Positions 1 to 6,098 of a stretch of DNA of 7,168 bases are shown one piece after another. Position 1 is the stretch's first letter, and every line of letters starts with the position of its first letter. A program made the position numbers and the translations under genes. Under the pieces are notes generated by a model. The model saw only the letters and a program-made list of their open reading frames with translations, searched no databases and was not told the DNA's origin. Source of the DNA: Verrucomicrobiales bacterium (GTDB lineage Bacteria > Verrucomicrobiota > Verrucomicrobiia > Verrucomicrobiales > SLCJ01); assembly GCA_007125835.1 (NCBI GenBank), contig SLCJ01000068.1, forward strand, positions 1-7,168, in the 5' to 3' direction.

Positions 1-982
1 CCTCGTCCCAATACTTGTATGACATGTAGGAAAAAGTGCGGCTGCCCGTACCGATGACAGGAGCCTCCAAAAACTGGGACAAACCCGTACGCCAATAGCC
101 GCCCCTCGATCGCTCGCGGACCTCAGGATCAAGAGCAAAGCTCTCCAGTGTCGCAACCTCACCCGTCCTACGCTCGGCCAGCACCGGCAGCCACTGCGCC
201 GCCCCATACCCTACCGCCCCAAGAAGCAGCAGCACGAGAACCCCAAGCCAAGCTTTTCTTGCAGTCGATACCCTCCAGCGAGACACCACCACGATACTCG
301 CAAGCACCACAACACCCAGCCCAAGACCAAAACCACCAAATGCAGCGCGACTAAACGAGAACATCAACCCAAAAGCCGCCGCCGCCGCCGCGAGCAGCGC
401 ACCAAGCCGGTTCAACCCGAAACCGCGCTGGTGGATCGCAATGCAAAGTGCCAGCAGCAGCACCATCGCCGACCATGCCCCGTAAGGATTCGAGTGGTAG
501 AAAAAACCGCTCGCGAAATTTGAGCGAATCGGACGCTGGATCCCGAGCGGCGACAGCAGACTCCCGCTGTCATCACCTCTCACCTGCAGCACGCTGAACC
601 AAACCGCTGCCACTGCAAGCAGCCACAGCCAAGGCAGAATCCAGCGTACGCCCCCTGAAAACCACGCCGCCCCGAAACCCATCGCCACAGCCCCCACCAG
701 CATCAAATCCAGTTCCGCCAGATGCTGCACCGGGGAAAATGCCGCCCGAACGGCAAACCACATCAAGGCCACAGCCACAACAACAGGCAACACCCCCGCC
801 TCCGGCCAACGCCCGCTGAATGCCGACGCCGCCAGCAAAAACAACACGCCAAGGGCGCACAGCGCAAGGCCGACACCGTGAAACGGAACGCCGGGAGCGG
901 TTCCCACAACGCCCGTCCACAAAAAACCGAGAACGAACAGGACTTTGCCTGCCACGCCGGAAATTTGGGAGCCCCGACTCAC
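1..982 (-). CDS. O-antigen ligase / polymerase family membrane protein (Wzy_C-like), 3' part outside window
   Basis: An open frame of 327 codons runs from a GTG at 982 to the left edge without a stop, so the C-terminus is missing. An in-frame TAG at 1016-1018 with no usable start between leaves GTG 982 as the furthest start; an AAGGAG lies 24 nt upstream, too far for a normal ribosome site. The product is strongly hydrophobic, with many predicted membrane helices from residue 10 to about 265. It then has a polar loop typical of Wzy_C proteins: residues 290-317 show the pattern R..YW..gl..f...P..GtGs.tF, with YW at 296-297 and GTGS at 311-314. FYHSNPYGAW (161-170) and FSFSRAAFGG (208-217) also match family positions. 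Members join or polymerise lipid-linked glycans at the periplasmic face of the inner membrane. Ligase, polymerase or exopolysaccharide role cannot be separated here. No glycosyltransferase neighbours are visible; the context lies to the left. Confidence 0.82.
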   Translation of the reverse strand, partial: MSRGSQISGVAGKVLFVLGFLWTGVVGTAPGVPFHGVGLALCALGVLFLLAASAFSGRWPEAGVLPVVVAVALMWFAVRAAFSPVQHLAELDLMLVGAVAMGFGAAWFSGGVRWILPWLWLLAVAAVWFSVLQVRGDDSGSLLSPLGIQRPIRSNFASGFFYHSNPYGAWSAMVLLLALCIAIHQRGFGLNRLGALLAAAAAAFGLMFSFSRAAFGGFGLGLGVVVLASIVVVSRWRVSTARKAWLGVLVLLLLGAVGYGAAQWLPVLAERRTGEVATLESFALDPEVRERSRGGYWRTGLSQFLEAPVIGTGSRTFSYMSYKYWDE

Positions 983-1030
983 CTTGATGTTGCGCTGATT
1001 TTTATTGCGCTCCTTCTACCCGGAGCCACG

Positions 1031-1066
1031 AAAAAACCACGCCCGGAGATGTCACCGGACGTGGTT
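1031..1066 (-). terminator. Rho-independent terminator of the small lipoprotein gene
   Basis: On the minus strand a 12-bp stem (1055-1066 with 1035-1046, one G-U pair, otherwise perfect) closes an 8-nt loop at 1047-1054. A run of six T (complement of A 1031-1036) overlaps and follows the 3' arm. It begins 30 nt after the lipoprotein stop codon and lies before the GTG of the Wzy_C-like gene, so it should separate the two transcripts. The membrane-protein gene therefore needs read-through or a promoter within roughly 983-1030; I see no clear one. Confidence 0.88.
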
Positions 1067-1095
1067 CGAAGTTTGTTCTGGAAAACGTCGGTCTG

Positions 1096-1275
1096 TCAGC
1101 CTTCGCTATCCTCGGTGTCGTCGTCACCTGTCACCGCATCAACCGCTTCTTCCACGGCCTCTGTGGTCGCGTCTACCGCATCCTCGATTGTTTCTTCCAC
1201 AGTTGTATCCTGACCGCAGCTTGCAAGTGCAAATGCCGCCGCCAATCCCATCAGAGAAAAGATGAATTTTTTCAT
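1096..1275 (-). CDS. Small acidic lipoprotein (59 aa), function unknown
   Basis: The product opens with a short basic tip (MKK), a hydrophobic stretch at residues 4-18 and a lipobox LASC with the acylated cysteine at position 20. Gly at +2 is not the inner-membrane retention signal of the E. coli rule, so an outer-membrane location is plausible. The mature part, about 40 residues, is almost entirely Asp, Glu, Thr, Val and Ala. It carries loosely repeated units (VEETIEDAVDA, TEAVEEAVDAV) that look like an amphipathic helix, then an acidic tail GDDDTEDSEG. I chose ATG 1275 because the signal peptide starts there; an in-frame ATG at 1284 would add three residues. A GGAGG sits only 2 nt before ATG 1275, closer than normal. 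No homologous family is recognised. Its own terminator lies downstream, so it is probably a single-gene transcript. Confidence 0.8.
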   Translation of the reverse strand: MKKFIFSLMGLAAAFALASCGQDTTVEETIEDAVDATTEAVEEAVDAVTGDDDTEDSEG

Positions 1276-1282
1276 GGCCTCC

Positions 1283-1311
1283 ATTGTAAGGAACCACATC
1301 GGACACCGCAA
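1283..1311 (-). promoter_or_regulatory. Possible promoter of the lipoprotein gene
   Basis: On the minus strand a good -10 hexamer TACAAT (1283-1288) follows a weak -35 TTGCGG (1306-1311) with exactly 17 nt between. Transcription from it would begin about 7 nt beyond the -10, practically at the ATG at 1275, giving a leaderless or nearly leaderless mRNA. The -35 matches the consensus at only three positions, so this is a tentative call. Confidence 0.35.
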
Positions 1312-1323
1312 CACAAAAAATAG

Positions 1324-1338
1324 AAAAACCAGGTTTTT
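1324..1338. repeat. AT-rich perfect inverted repeat between divergent genes
   Basis: AAAAACC-A-GGTTTTT is symmetric apart from the central base and sits in the gap between the divergently transcribed lipoprotein gene (minus) and transposase gene (plus). It could be an operator or simply a symmetric AT-rich spacer. The one-base centre makes an RNA hairpin weak. Confidence 0.3.
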
Positions 1339-1374
1339 ATTTGCTTTTTCCGAAATGTGCTTGAGGGTTGATGC

Positions 1375-2358
1375 ATGCCTAAAAGAATGATACCGGATGG
1401 CGACGAGGGGGGAGTTTTCCACCTTACCTCGCGAGTAGTGGATCGGCGGCGGATTTTTGATGCCAAGCAGCGGCGGCATTTTCTCAAGCTTGCGCTGGCA
1501 CATGCAGCTTTTGGAGGGATTGATGTGGTCACTTGGTGCGTGATGGGGAACCACTTCCACCTACTGGTGCGGATTGCACCCGGGAGTCACAGCGCGGCGA
1601 TGGCGATGGAGGCTCCGGAGGTATTTGAGCGAATGGCTTACATTTATTCCGCTCCCGATGTGGAGGAGTTCCGGCAGGTTGTTGAGCGCTGCGCAAATCC
1701 GGAGGAGCGAAACCAGCTTCTCGACCCGTATCGGCGGCGGATGGCCAGCATTGCCGATTTCATGAAGGGTGTAAAGCAGCGTTTTGCCAGGTGGTATAAC
1801 CTCGGCACGGGGAGGACTGGAACGCTGTGGGAGGACCGGTATCACAGTGTGGTGCTGGAAGGGGGGGGCGATGTTTCGCAGTCCGGTCTTGGCTCTCTTG
1901 CGAAAATTGTCGCCGCCTATATTGACCTGAATCCGATGAGAGCCGGGCTGGCATCGACTCCTCGCGAGCTGGGGTTGAGTGGATTTTCCGCCGCGTGCCA
2001 CGGGAACGCGGTGGCCCTTCGGGGCCTTGCCCTGCTTCATGGATTGCCGCCCCCGGCCGACACCCATGGAAAAAGCCAGACTGTGGTGCTGCACGAGCGT
2101 TTGCTGGAATTGGAGTGGCGCTGCTTTACGGCGCGCAGTGGGCACACCGACAGTGAAGAGGCAAAAGCGGTCCTTCGCAAAGCCTTCAGCCATTCGCGGG
2201 TTCTGGGCAACGAAAGCTATGTGCGGAAATACGCGGGCGAAACCAAGTCAGGGCTTCCCCGCCGGTGCAGGCGGCTCTCCTCGGGAAGTGATCAACTTTT
2301 GGAGAGGGAAGAAAAGGGTGAACTGAGGATTTTCGGCAGCAAGCATCCGCCTAAGTAG
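1375..2358 (+). CDS. Y1 (HUH) transposase, REP-associated / IS200-like (RAYT) type
   Basis: The 327-residue product begins with the RAYT-type strand 'GVFHLTSRVVDRRRIF' (13-28). The metal-binding HUH motif is His60-Phe61-His62 in VVTWCVMGNHFHLLV. The helix IADFMKGVKQRFARWYN (126-142) carries the likely nucleophile Tyr141, followed by the family pattern GRTGTLWEDRYHS (146-158) and YIDLNPMRAGL (182-192). These enzymes cut and join single-stranded DNA through a 5' phosphotyrosine. The C-terminal 130 residues extend beyond the Y1 domain and are basic, with RKY, RRCRR and KGE stretches, perhaps for DNA binding. The start is ATG 1375, with GAGGG (1363-1367) 7 nt upstream; an overlapping ATG at 1371 stops after three codons. 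There is no second transposase and no clear terminal repeat, so this looks like a domesticated single gene rather than an insertion sequence. It appears intact. Confidence 0.87.
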   Translation: MPKRMIPDGDEGGVFHLTSRVVDRRRIFDAKQRRHFLKLALAHAAFGGIDVVTWCVMGNHFHLLVRIAPGSHSAAMAMEAPEVFERMAYIYSAPDVEEFRQVVERCANPEERNQLLDPYRRRMASIADFMKGVKQRFARWYNLGTGRTGTLWEDRYHSVVLEGGGDVSQSGLGSLAKIVAAYIDLNPMRAGLASTPRELGLSGFSAACHGNAVALRGLALLHGLPPPADTHGKSQTVVLHERLLELEWRCFTARSGHTDSEEAKAVLRKAFSHSRVLGNESYVRKYAGETKSGLPRRCRRLSSGSDQLLEREEKGELRIFGSKHPPK

Positions 2359-2399
2359 TGAAGCATTATCATGTGCCATCTGTTCGGCGGGCTACACTA
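2356..2399. repeat. Imperfect inverted repeat spanning the convergent gene ends
   Basis: TAGTGAAGC (2356-2364) can pair with GCTACACTA (2391-2399): eight pairs around one A-A mismatch, with a 26-nt loop. The arms contain the stop codons of both converging genes (transposase TAG at 2356-2358, purA TAG read from 2399-2397). It has no T-tract, so it is not a classical terminator. It may be a weak bidirectional stop, a palindrome related to the transposase, or chance. Confidence 0.25.
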
Positions 2400-3671
2400 G
2401 TCGCGCCTGAGCGTTTGTTCGCGGTCCGGGCCTATGCCGACGATTGTGGTTCGCAGGCTGGTGAGTTCCCGGAGCCGCTCGAGGTATGAAAGTACGTTTT
2501 CCGGGAGGTCGTCGAACGAGCGGATGCCCGTGGTGTCGGTTTTCCAGCCCGGGAGGACTTCATAAACAGGGATCACGCGGGCAAGGTCATCAGCTGTGGC
2601 CGGGGGCAGATCGAGTCTTTCGCCGTCCAGTTCGTAGTGGGTGCAGACCCGGATCTCATCGTGTGTGTCCAGGCCATCGATATTGGTCATGGCGAGTTCG
2701 TCGATTCCATTGACCATGCCGGCGTAGCGCAAAAGCACGGCATCGAGCCAACCGCAGCGGCGTGCGCGGCCGGTGGTTGCCCCGAATTCCCGCCCCAGGC
2801 CATGGAGGTATTCAGAAAGCGAGGGATCTTCGGTGGGAAACGGACCTTCTCCGACGCGGGTGGTGTATGCCTTGGCGACACCGACGACCCGATCGATCCG
2901 CTGCGGGGGCACTCCTGAGCCAGTGCATGCACCTCCCGAAGTGGTGTTTGACGAGGTAACGAAGGGGTATGTGCCGTGGTCGATATCGAGGTATGTGCCC
3001 TGGGCACCTTCGAAAAGCATTTCGACTCCGGTTTCCATGGCACCATGAAGGTAGGCGACGGTGTCTGTGAGGTAAGGAACGAGGGTTTCCGCCGCCTGGA
3101 TTACTTCGGAGGTCATGGCATCCGGATCCATGGGCTCCAGACCAGCCTCGGCGACGAGCGGGGCGTTGTCCTCGCAGAGTGCGGCGATATGATCGCGGAT
3201 TTTCTGTGGGTTGGCTAGATCGCCGGCGCGCAGCCCGGAGCGATGGATTTTGTCGGCATAGGTGGGGCCGATCCCGCGCCCGGTGGTGCCGATGCGAGCG
3301 GCGCCCCGAAGGGCCTCCCTGGCTTGGTCGAGCACCCTGTGGACGGGCAGTGTGAGGTGGGCGCGGTCGGAAATCCTGAGTTTCTCGGGATCGACATTGA
3401 TGTCGACGGCGATCAGCCCCTCGATTTCCTTGACCAGACTGGCGGGGTCGATTACCACACCGTTACCGATGACGCAAGTCTTCCCTTTCCAGAGGATGCC
3501 GGATGGAATGAGATGGAGGACGTATTTGTTCTTGCCGTGAATTACGGTGTGGCCCGCGTTGTTTCCACCCTGCGGACGCACCACCACATCGGCCGAGGCG
3601 GTGAGAAAATCGACAATTTTACCTTTCCCCTCGTCGCCCCATTGGGCTCCTACAATAATCGTGTTTGGCAT
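2397..3671 (-). CDS. purA: Adenylosuccinate synthetase
   Basis: PurA joins IMP and aspartate using GTP to give adenylosuccinate, the first committed step from IMP to AMP, in the cytoplasm. The 424-residue product has normal family length and is full-length. Visible motifs are the N-terminal GDEGKGK loop (12-18) with catalytic Asp13, GNNAGHT (37-42) with catalytic His41, GTTGRGIGPTY (128-138), EGAQGTYLDIDHGTYPFVTSSN (221-242), TTRVGEGPFPTE (270-281) and the aspartate/IMP loop GATTGRARRCGW (297-308). The guanine-recognition segment reads TNIDGLD (329-335), where the E. coli enzyme has TKLD; Asn replaces Lys, a variation I believe occurs in related groups. ATG 3671 gives the canonical N-terminus PNTIIVGAQWGDEG. 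There is no Shine-Dalgarno; the leader is a C/A-rich, nearly G-free stretch. The FHA gene lies 123 bp upstream on the same strand without a visible terminator. Confidence 0.98.
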   Translation of the reverse strand: MPNTIIVGAQWGDEGKGKIVDFLTASADVVVRPQGGNNAGHTVIHGKNKYVLHLIPSGILWKGKTCVIGNGVVIDPASLVKEIEGLIAVDINVDPEKLRISDRAHLTLPVHRVLDQAREALRGAARIGTTGRGIGPTYADKIHRSGLRAGDLANPQKIRDHIAALCEDNAPLVAEAGLEPMDPDAMTSEVIQAAETLVPYLTDTVAYLHGAMETGVEMLFEGAQGTYLDIDHGTYPFVTSSNTTSGGACTGSGVPPQRIDRVVGVAKAYTTRVGEGPFPTEDPSLSEYLHGLGREFGATTGRARRCGWLDAVLLRYAGMVNGIDELAMTNIDGLDTHDEIRVCTHYELDGERLDLPPATADDLARVIPVYEVLPGWKTDTTGIRSFDDLPENVLSYLERLRELTSLRTTIVGIGPDREQTLRRD

Positions 3672-3696
3672 GAGAAATTCGTGTTCGGTTTGGTTT

Positions 3697-3752
3697 GGGT
3701 TGGTGGGTAGGGTAGGGTAGCGGCTCGGGGGGGTGACCGGGTGGGCAGCGGG
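3697..3752 (+). other. G-run cluster, potential G-quadruplexes, upstream of purA
   Basis: On the plus strand, which is the template strand for purA, G-runs fall at 3697-3699, 3705-3707, 3710-3712, 3715-3717, 3727-3733, 3739-3741, 3743-3745 and 3750-3752. The first four (loops of 5, 2 and 2 nt) and the last four (loops of 5, 1 and 4 nt) each satisfy the usual four-run quadruplex pattern. The first block contains a short GGGTA tandem. The purA mRNA carries the C-rich complement, an open, nearly G-free leader. The pattern is plain in the sequence; that it folds or regulates is inference. Confidence 0.6.
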
Positions 3753-3794
3753 CTGAACTTGTGCCCTCCCGAAAAGCGTTAGATTGCATCGAAA

Positions 3795-4343
3795 TCACCG
3801 CATGGAAATCACGGCGAAGACAAGTGCGGCGGCGGCGAGCAGGAGGATCAGCACCGAGATTACGACGAACATTGATTTTTCCGGGTTCGACTTCTTTTTC
3901 GGCGTGCCGAATCCTGGGGGCAATTCCCGGCGTGTCTTTGGCTTTTCCTGCGCCGGGGAGATTCCATCGACTTCCTCCGGCGGGGCCTTCGCTTCGTCCT
4001 GATCCGTTTCCTCGGAGGCCAGCTGCGCCGGGAGCGCCTTTTTGGGAGGCGGTGAATCCCCCCACACAAAACGCGCTCTCACCTTGCCGAAGCGAATCAA
4101 GTCTCCGTCGCCAAGCATGGCCTCGGGCAGCCGTTCGCCATTGACCCGGATGCCGTTGGTGGAGCCCATGTCCTTGAACTGAAAGAACCCATCGCCCACA
4201 CGTATTTCGCAGTGGAAAGCTGAAATTGAGGGGTCTTCGACGACGATGTCATTTTCGGCGGCGCGTCCGATCCGCACGGTCTTCGCGGGCAGCGAGTGTT
4301 CGGTTTCTGTTCCATCCGGATTGACGATGAAAATGCTGGCCAT
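3795..4343 (-). CDS. FHA-domain protein with C-terminal membrane anchor
   Basis: The 182-residue product has an N-terminal forkhead-associated domain (about 3-93), a phosphothreonine-peptide binding fold. It shows RIGRAAENDIVVEDPSIS (24-41), with Gly26-Arg27 and Asn31-Asp32, then His44 and GSTNGIRVNG (60-69). In the usual SxRxxH-like segment Ser41 and His44 are kept but Arg is Ala42, so phosphopeptide affinity may be altered. Residues 95-155 are a Pro/Glu/Lys-rich, presumably disordered linker. Residues 158-180 are one hydrophobic helix followed only by MR, so this is a tail-anchored protein with the FHA domain in the cytoplasm. There is no Shine-Dalgarno before ATG 4343. It lies 51 bp after carA on the same strand. 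The role is unknown; it may be a docking factor for Ser/Thr kinase signalling, but no kinase is in the window. Confidence 0.88.
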   Translation of the reverse strand: MASIFIVNPDGTETEHSLPAKTVRIGRAAENDIVVEDPSISAFHCEIRVGDGFFQFKDMGSTNGIRVNGERLPEAMLGDGDLIRFGKVRARFVWGDSPPPKKALPAQLASEETDQDEAKAPPEEVDGISPAQEKPKTRRELPPGFGTPKKKSNPEKSMFVVISVLILLLAAAALVFAVISMR

Positions 4344-4394
4344 GTGCGGGAAGTCGATGGTACCGGGTTGGTGGCAACGGGTGGTGCGGCATTT

Positions 4395-5567
4395 TCAGCG
4401 CGCGGCGTCGATCAATTTGGCGAACTCGGAAAAGAAGTAGCGGGCGTCGTTGGGACCCGGCGCGGCCTCCGGATGGTATTGGACTGAAAACACCGGATAA
4501 TCCTTGAGCCGAAGGCCCTCGACCGTCTGGTCGTTGAGATTGATGTGGGTGACCTCGACCCCGGCGGGGAGAGAGTCGGCGTCCACGGCGAATCCATGAT
4601 TCTGCGAAGTGATGGCCACTTTGCCGGAGCGCAGATCCTGCACGGGTTGATTGCCGCCGCGGTGCCCGAATTTCAGCTTGAAGGTTTTTCCACCGGCGGC
4701 GTGGCCGAGAATCTGGTGGCCGAGGCAGATGGCGAAAATCGGCATTTTATTAATGAGGACGGCGATTTCCTTGTGGATGTAGTCGAGGGCGGCCGGGTCG
4801 CCCGGGCCGTTGGAAAGGAACACGCCGTCTGGCTTCATGGCCAGCACATCCTGGGCCGGGGTGCGTGAATTGACCACCGTGACGCGGAACCCCTCCTGCC
4901 GCAAGCGCCTGAGAATGTTGTATTTCACCCCGAAGTCGTAGGCGACAACGTGTTTGTCGGCACCCGGGAGGTCCTTGAACACGTTCCCGCCATCCTCGTT
5001 GGTCGGATCGCTCTCCCCGGCTTCATTGGGGATTGTCCATTCGCGGGAGATCCGGGATTCGGGATCCCACTCGAAGGACTCCTCGGTGGAAACCTCCTTC
5101 ACATAGTCCATGCCGACCATCGGCGGCGAGGCGCTTGCGCGGGCCACGGCTTCGTCGTCCGAGATCTCCCCGGTGGCGAGGATCGCCCTCATTGCCCCGG
5201 CGGTACGGAGCTTCTTGGTCAGCGCCCGGGTATCGATTCCTTCGATGCCGGGAATGCCATGGCGTCGGAGATAATCGGGCAGCGATTCGGTCGACCGCCA
5301 GTTGGACGGAGTGGCGCAGAGTTCTTCGATGACGAATCCCCTGACATGAGGCTCTCTGGATTCGTTGTCCAGGGGGTTGATGCCGTAATTTCCGATCAGC
5401 GGATAAGTCATCGCCACGATCTGTCCCCTGTAGGAGGGATCGGTGAGCACCTCCTGATAACCCGTCATGGATGTATTGAAACAGATTTCGCCGCACCGGG
5501 CTTTTTGAGCCCCGAACGATTCTCCGTGAAAGCAGGTTCCGTCTTCCAATGCCAAAAGCGCGCGCAT
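4395..5567 (-). CDS. carA: Carbamoyl-phosphate synthase small (glutamine amidotransferase) subunit
   Basis: CarA hydrolyses glutamine and passes ammonia to CarB for carbamoyl phosphate, the precursor of pyrimidines and arginine. I use ATG 5567 (390 residues, normal length), which gives the typical opening MRALLALEDGTCFHGESFGA. The frame stays open upstream to an ATG at 5669, but that would translate part of the tRNA gene. The N-terminal domain has FNTSMTGYQEVLTDPSY (30-46) and NYGINPLDNES (60-70). The class I amidotransferase domain starts near VVAYDFGVKYNIL (207-219), with NGPGDP (253-258), the catalytic Cys281 in AICLGHQ, and His365 and Glu367 in QYHPEA. The Cys-His spacing of 84 equals that of E. 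coli CarA. The linker before the amidotransferase domain is rich in Asp/Glu/Asn. carB is not adjacent within the window. No clear Shine-Dalgarno. Likely co-transcribed with the upstream tRNA and possibly with the FHA gene. Confidence 0.97.
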   Translation of the reverse strand: MRALLALEDGTCFHGESFGAQKARCGEICFNTSMTGYQEVLTDPSYRGQIVAMTYPLIGNYGINPLDNESREPHVRGFVIEELCATPSNWRSTESLPDYLRRHGIPGIEGIDTRALTKKLRTAGAMRAILATGEISDDEAVARASASPPMVGMDYVKEVSTEESFEWDPESRISREWTIPNEAGESDPTNEDGGNVFKDLPGADKHVVAYDFGVKYNILRRLRQEGFRVTVVNSRTPAQDVLAMKPDGVFLSNGPGDPAALDYIHKEIAVLINKMPIFAICLGHQILGHAAGGKTFKLKFGHRGGNQPVQDLRSGKVAITSQNHGFAVDADSLPAGVEVTHINLNDQTVEGLRLKDYPVFSVQYHPEAAPGPNDARYFFSEFAKLIDAAR

Positions 5568-5624
5568 GTCTGCCAACGCTACTCTTGAACGGCTTCTTCG
5601 CAAGCGGGATGCGAAAAGAAAATC

Positions 5625-5700
5625 TGGTGGAGCATAGCGGATTCGAACCGCTGGCCTCTTCAATGCCATTGAAGCGCTCTACCAACTGAGCTAATGCCCC
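5625..5700 (-). tRNA. tRNA-Ala (anticodon GGC), CCA encoded
   Basis: Read on the minus strand, the 76-nt gene folds into a full cloverleaf. The acceptor is GGGGCAT paired with ATGCTCC and includes the G3-U70 wobble that marks alanine tRNAs. The D-arm is AGCTCAGTTGGTAGAGC, and the anticodon arm is CTTCA-ATGGCAT-TGAAG with anticodon GGC. The T-arm is GCGGTTCGAATCCGC, then discriminator A and encoded CCA (5625-5627). It decodes GCC and GCU, suited to this Ala- and GCC-rich genome. It ends 57 bp before carA on the same strand. That gap holds a 6-bp hairpin (5597-5602 with 5610-5615) without a following T-tract, so read-through into carA is likely, with processing freeing the tRNA. Confidence 0.98.
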
Positions 5701-5735
5701 AGATTCAGAAGCCGGCCCATTCGTGCCGGGCGGAT

Positions 5736-5763
5736 ACGATACACCGGTTCGACCGCCTGCCAA
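5736..5763 (-). promoter_or_regulatory. Probable promoter of the tRNA-Ala (carA) transcript
   Basis: On the minus strand TTGGCA (5758-5763; five of six -35 consensus bases) is followed after 16 nt by TATCGT (5736-5741; four of six -10 bases). The predicted start near 5728 lies about 28 nt upstream of the mature tRNA 5' end, a normal distance. It is the best promoter-like match I found before the carA cluster. Confidence 0.5.
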
Positions 5764-5834
5764 GCGAAATTTCGTGTATGCGGAGAACTGGCTTTTCCGC
5801 GCGGGGAATCCCCTGCGGCCGACTCCGAATCCCC

Positions 5835-5863
5835 TTGCAACACCACGCCCCGTGTCCTACCCT
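5835..5863 (+). promoter_or_regulatory. Probable promoter of the riboswitch / DUF4465 transcript
   Basis: TTGCAA (5835-5840) and TACCCT (5858-5863) are separated by exactly 17 nt, giving a start near 5870, just before the riboswitch aptamer. The -10 is a poor match to TATAAT (T, A and final T only), so it may use a GC-rich variant or an activator. It points away from the tRNA promoter about 70 bp to the left. Confidence 0.45.
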
Positions 5864-5879
5864 TGCGTCGGATCTTTGA

Positions 5880-6080
5880 AAAGGATACCAGCCCCCCTGG
5901 GCCGGATCGAGAAATCCCGTGAGAATCGGGAGCAGTCGCGCTGCTGTAACCGGATACGAGCCTCCATCAAGCCAATCCCTGGATCACCCGGGGGTGAAGG
6001 CGGAGGCAAGGTGTCCCGGCATCAGGCTTGGAAACAAGCCGCCGGGCGAAAGCCGGAAGCCAGAATATTCGCCCGTGCCC
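5880..6080 (+). promoter_or_regulatory. Cobalamin (vitamin B12) riboswitch aptamer
   Basis: The region holds the conserved B12-box core in order. A CCAG/CTGG hairpin (5888-5900) is followed by GAGAAATCCCGTGAGAATCGGG, where CCCG 5916-5919 pairs with CGGG 5927-5930 around TGAGAAT. Next is AGCAG-TCGCG-CTGCT (5931-5945), the P5/L5 element, followed by GTAACCGGA. GCCTCC (5960-5965) pairs with GGAGGC (6002-6007). CCCGGC (6015-6020) pairs with GCCGGG (6041-6046) and encloses a 6-bp stem capped by GAAA (6025-6040). The closing strand GCCGGAAGCCAGAATATTCGCC follows, and GGGC 5899-5902 can pair with GCCC 6071-6074. The order and the core strings match the Cobalamin riboswitch family. The usual GGGAA before P4 reads GAGAA here. 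End points are approximate. It should lower expression of the downstream genes when B12 is abundant. Confidence 0.88.
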
Positions 6081-6098
6081 AATCCATTCGTCTCCGAC

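Noticed and set aside
573..920. Minus-strand Cys/Gly-rich open frame near the left edge
   Set aside because: It overlaps, in a shifted frame, the longer Wzy_C-like gene, which has proper membrane helices and family motifs.
722..1213. Plus-strand open frame crossing the left gene, terminator and lipoprotein
   Set aside because: It crosses two minus-strand genes and a terminator, and its Ser/Ala/Pro-rich product is typical of antisense translation.
1561..2193. Minus-strand open frame (210 codons) opposite the transposase
   Set aside because: The plus strand encodes a clear Y1 transposase; the antisense product shows no domain and is low-complexity basic sequence.
4950..5588. Long plus-strand open frame (about 212 codons) opposite carA
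   Set aside because: carA is unmistakable on the minus strand with all catalytic motifs; open antisense frames are common in GC-rich coding DNA, and this one has no recognisable domain.
5591..5624. Hairpin between tRNA-Ala and carA as a terminator
   Set aside because: The stem is only 6 bp with a 7-nt loop, and the T-rich part precedes rather than follows it on the minus strand.
5568..5669. Extended carA start at ATG 5669
   Set aside because: It would add 34 basic residues encoded partly by the tRNA gene; family alignment places the start at 5567.
5023..5763. Minus-strand open frame overlapping carA and the whole tRNA gene
   Set aside because: It is in another frame from carA, translates the tRNA gene, and is Arg-rich low-complexity sequence.
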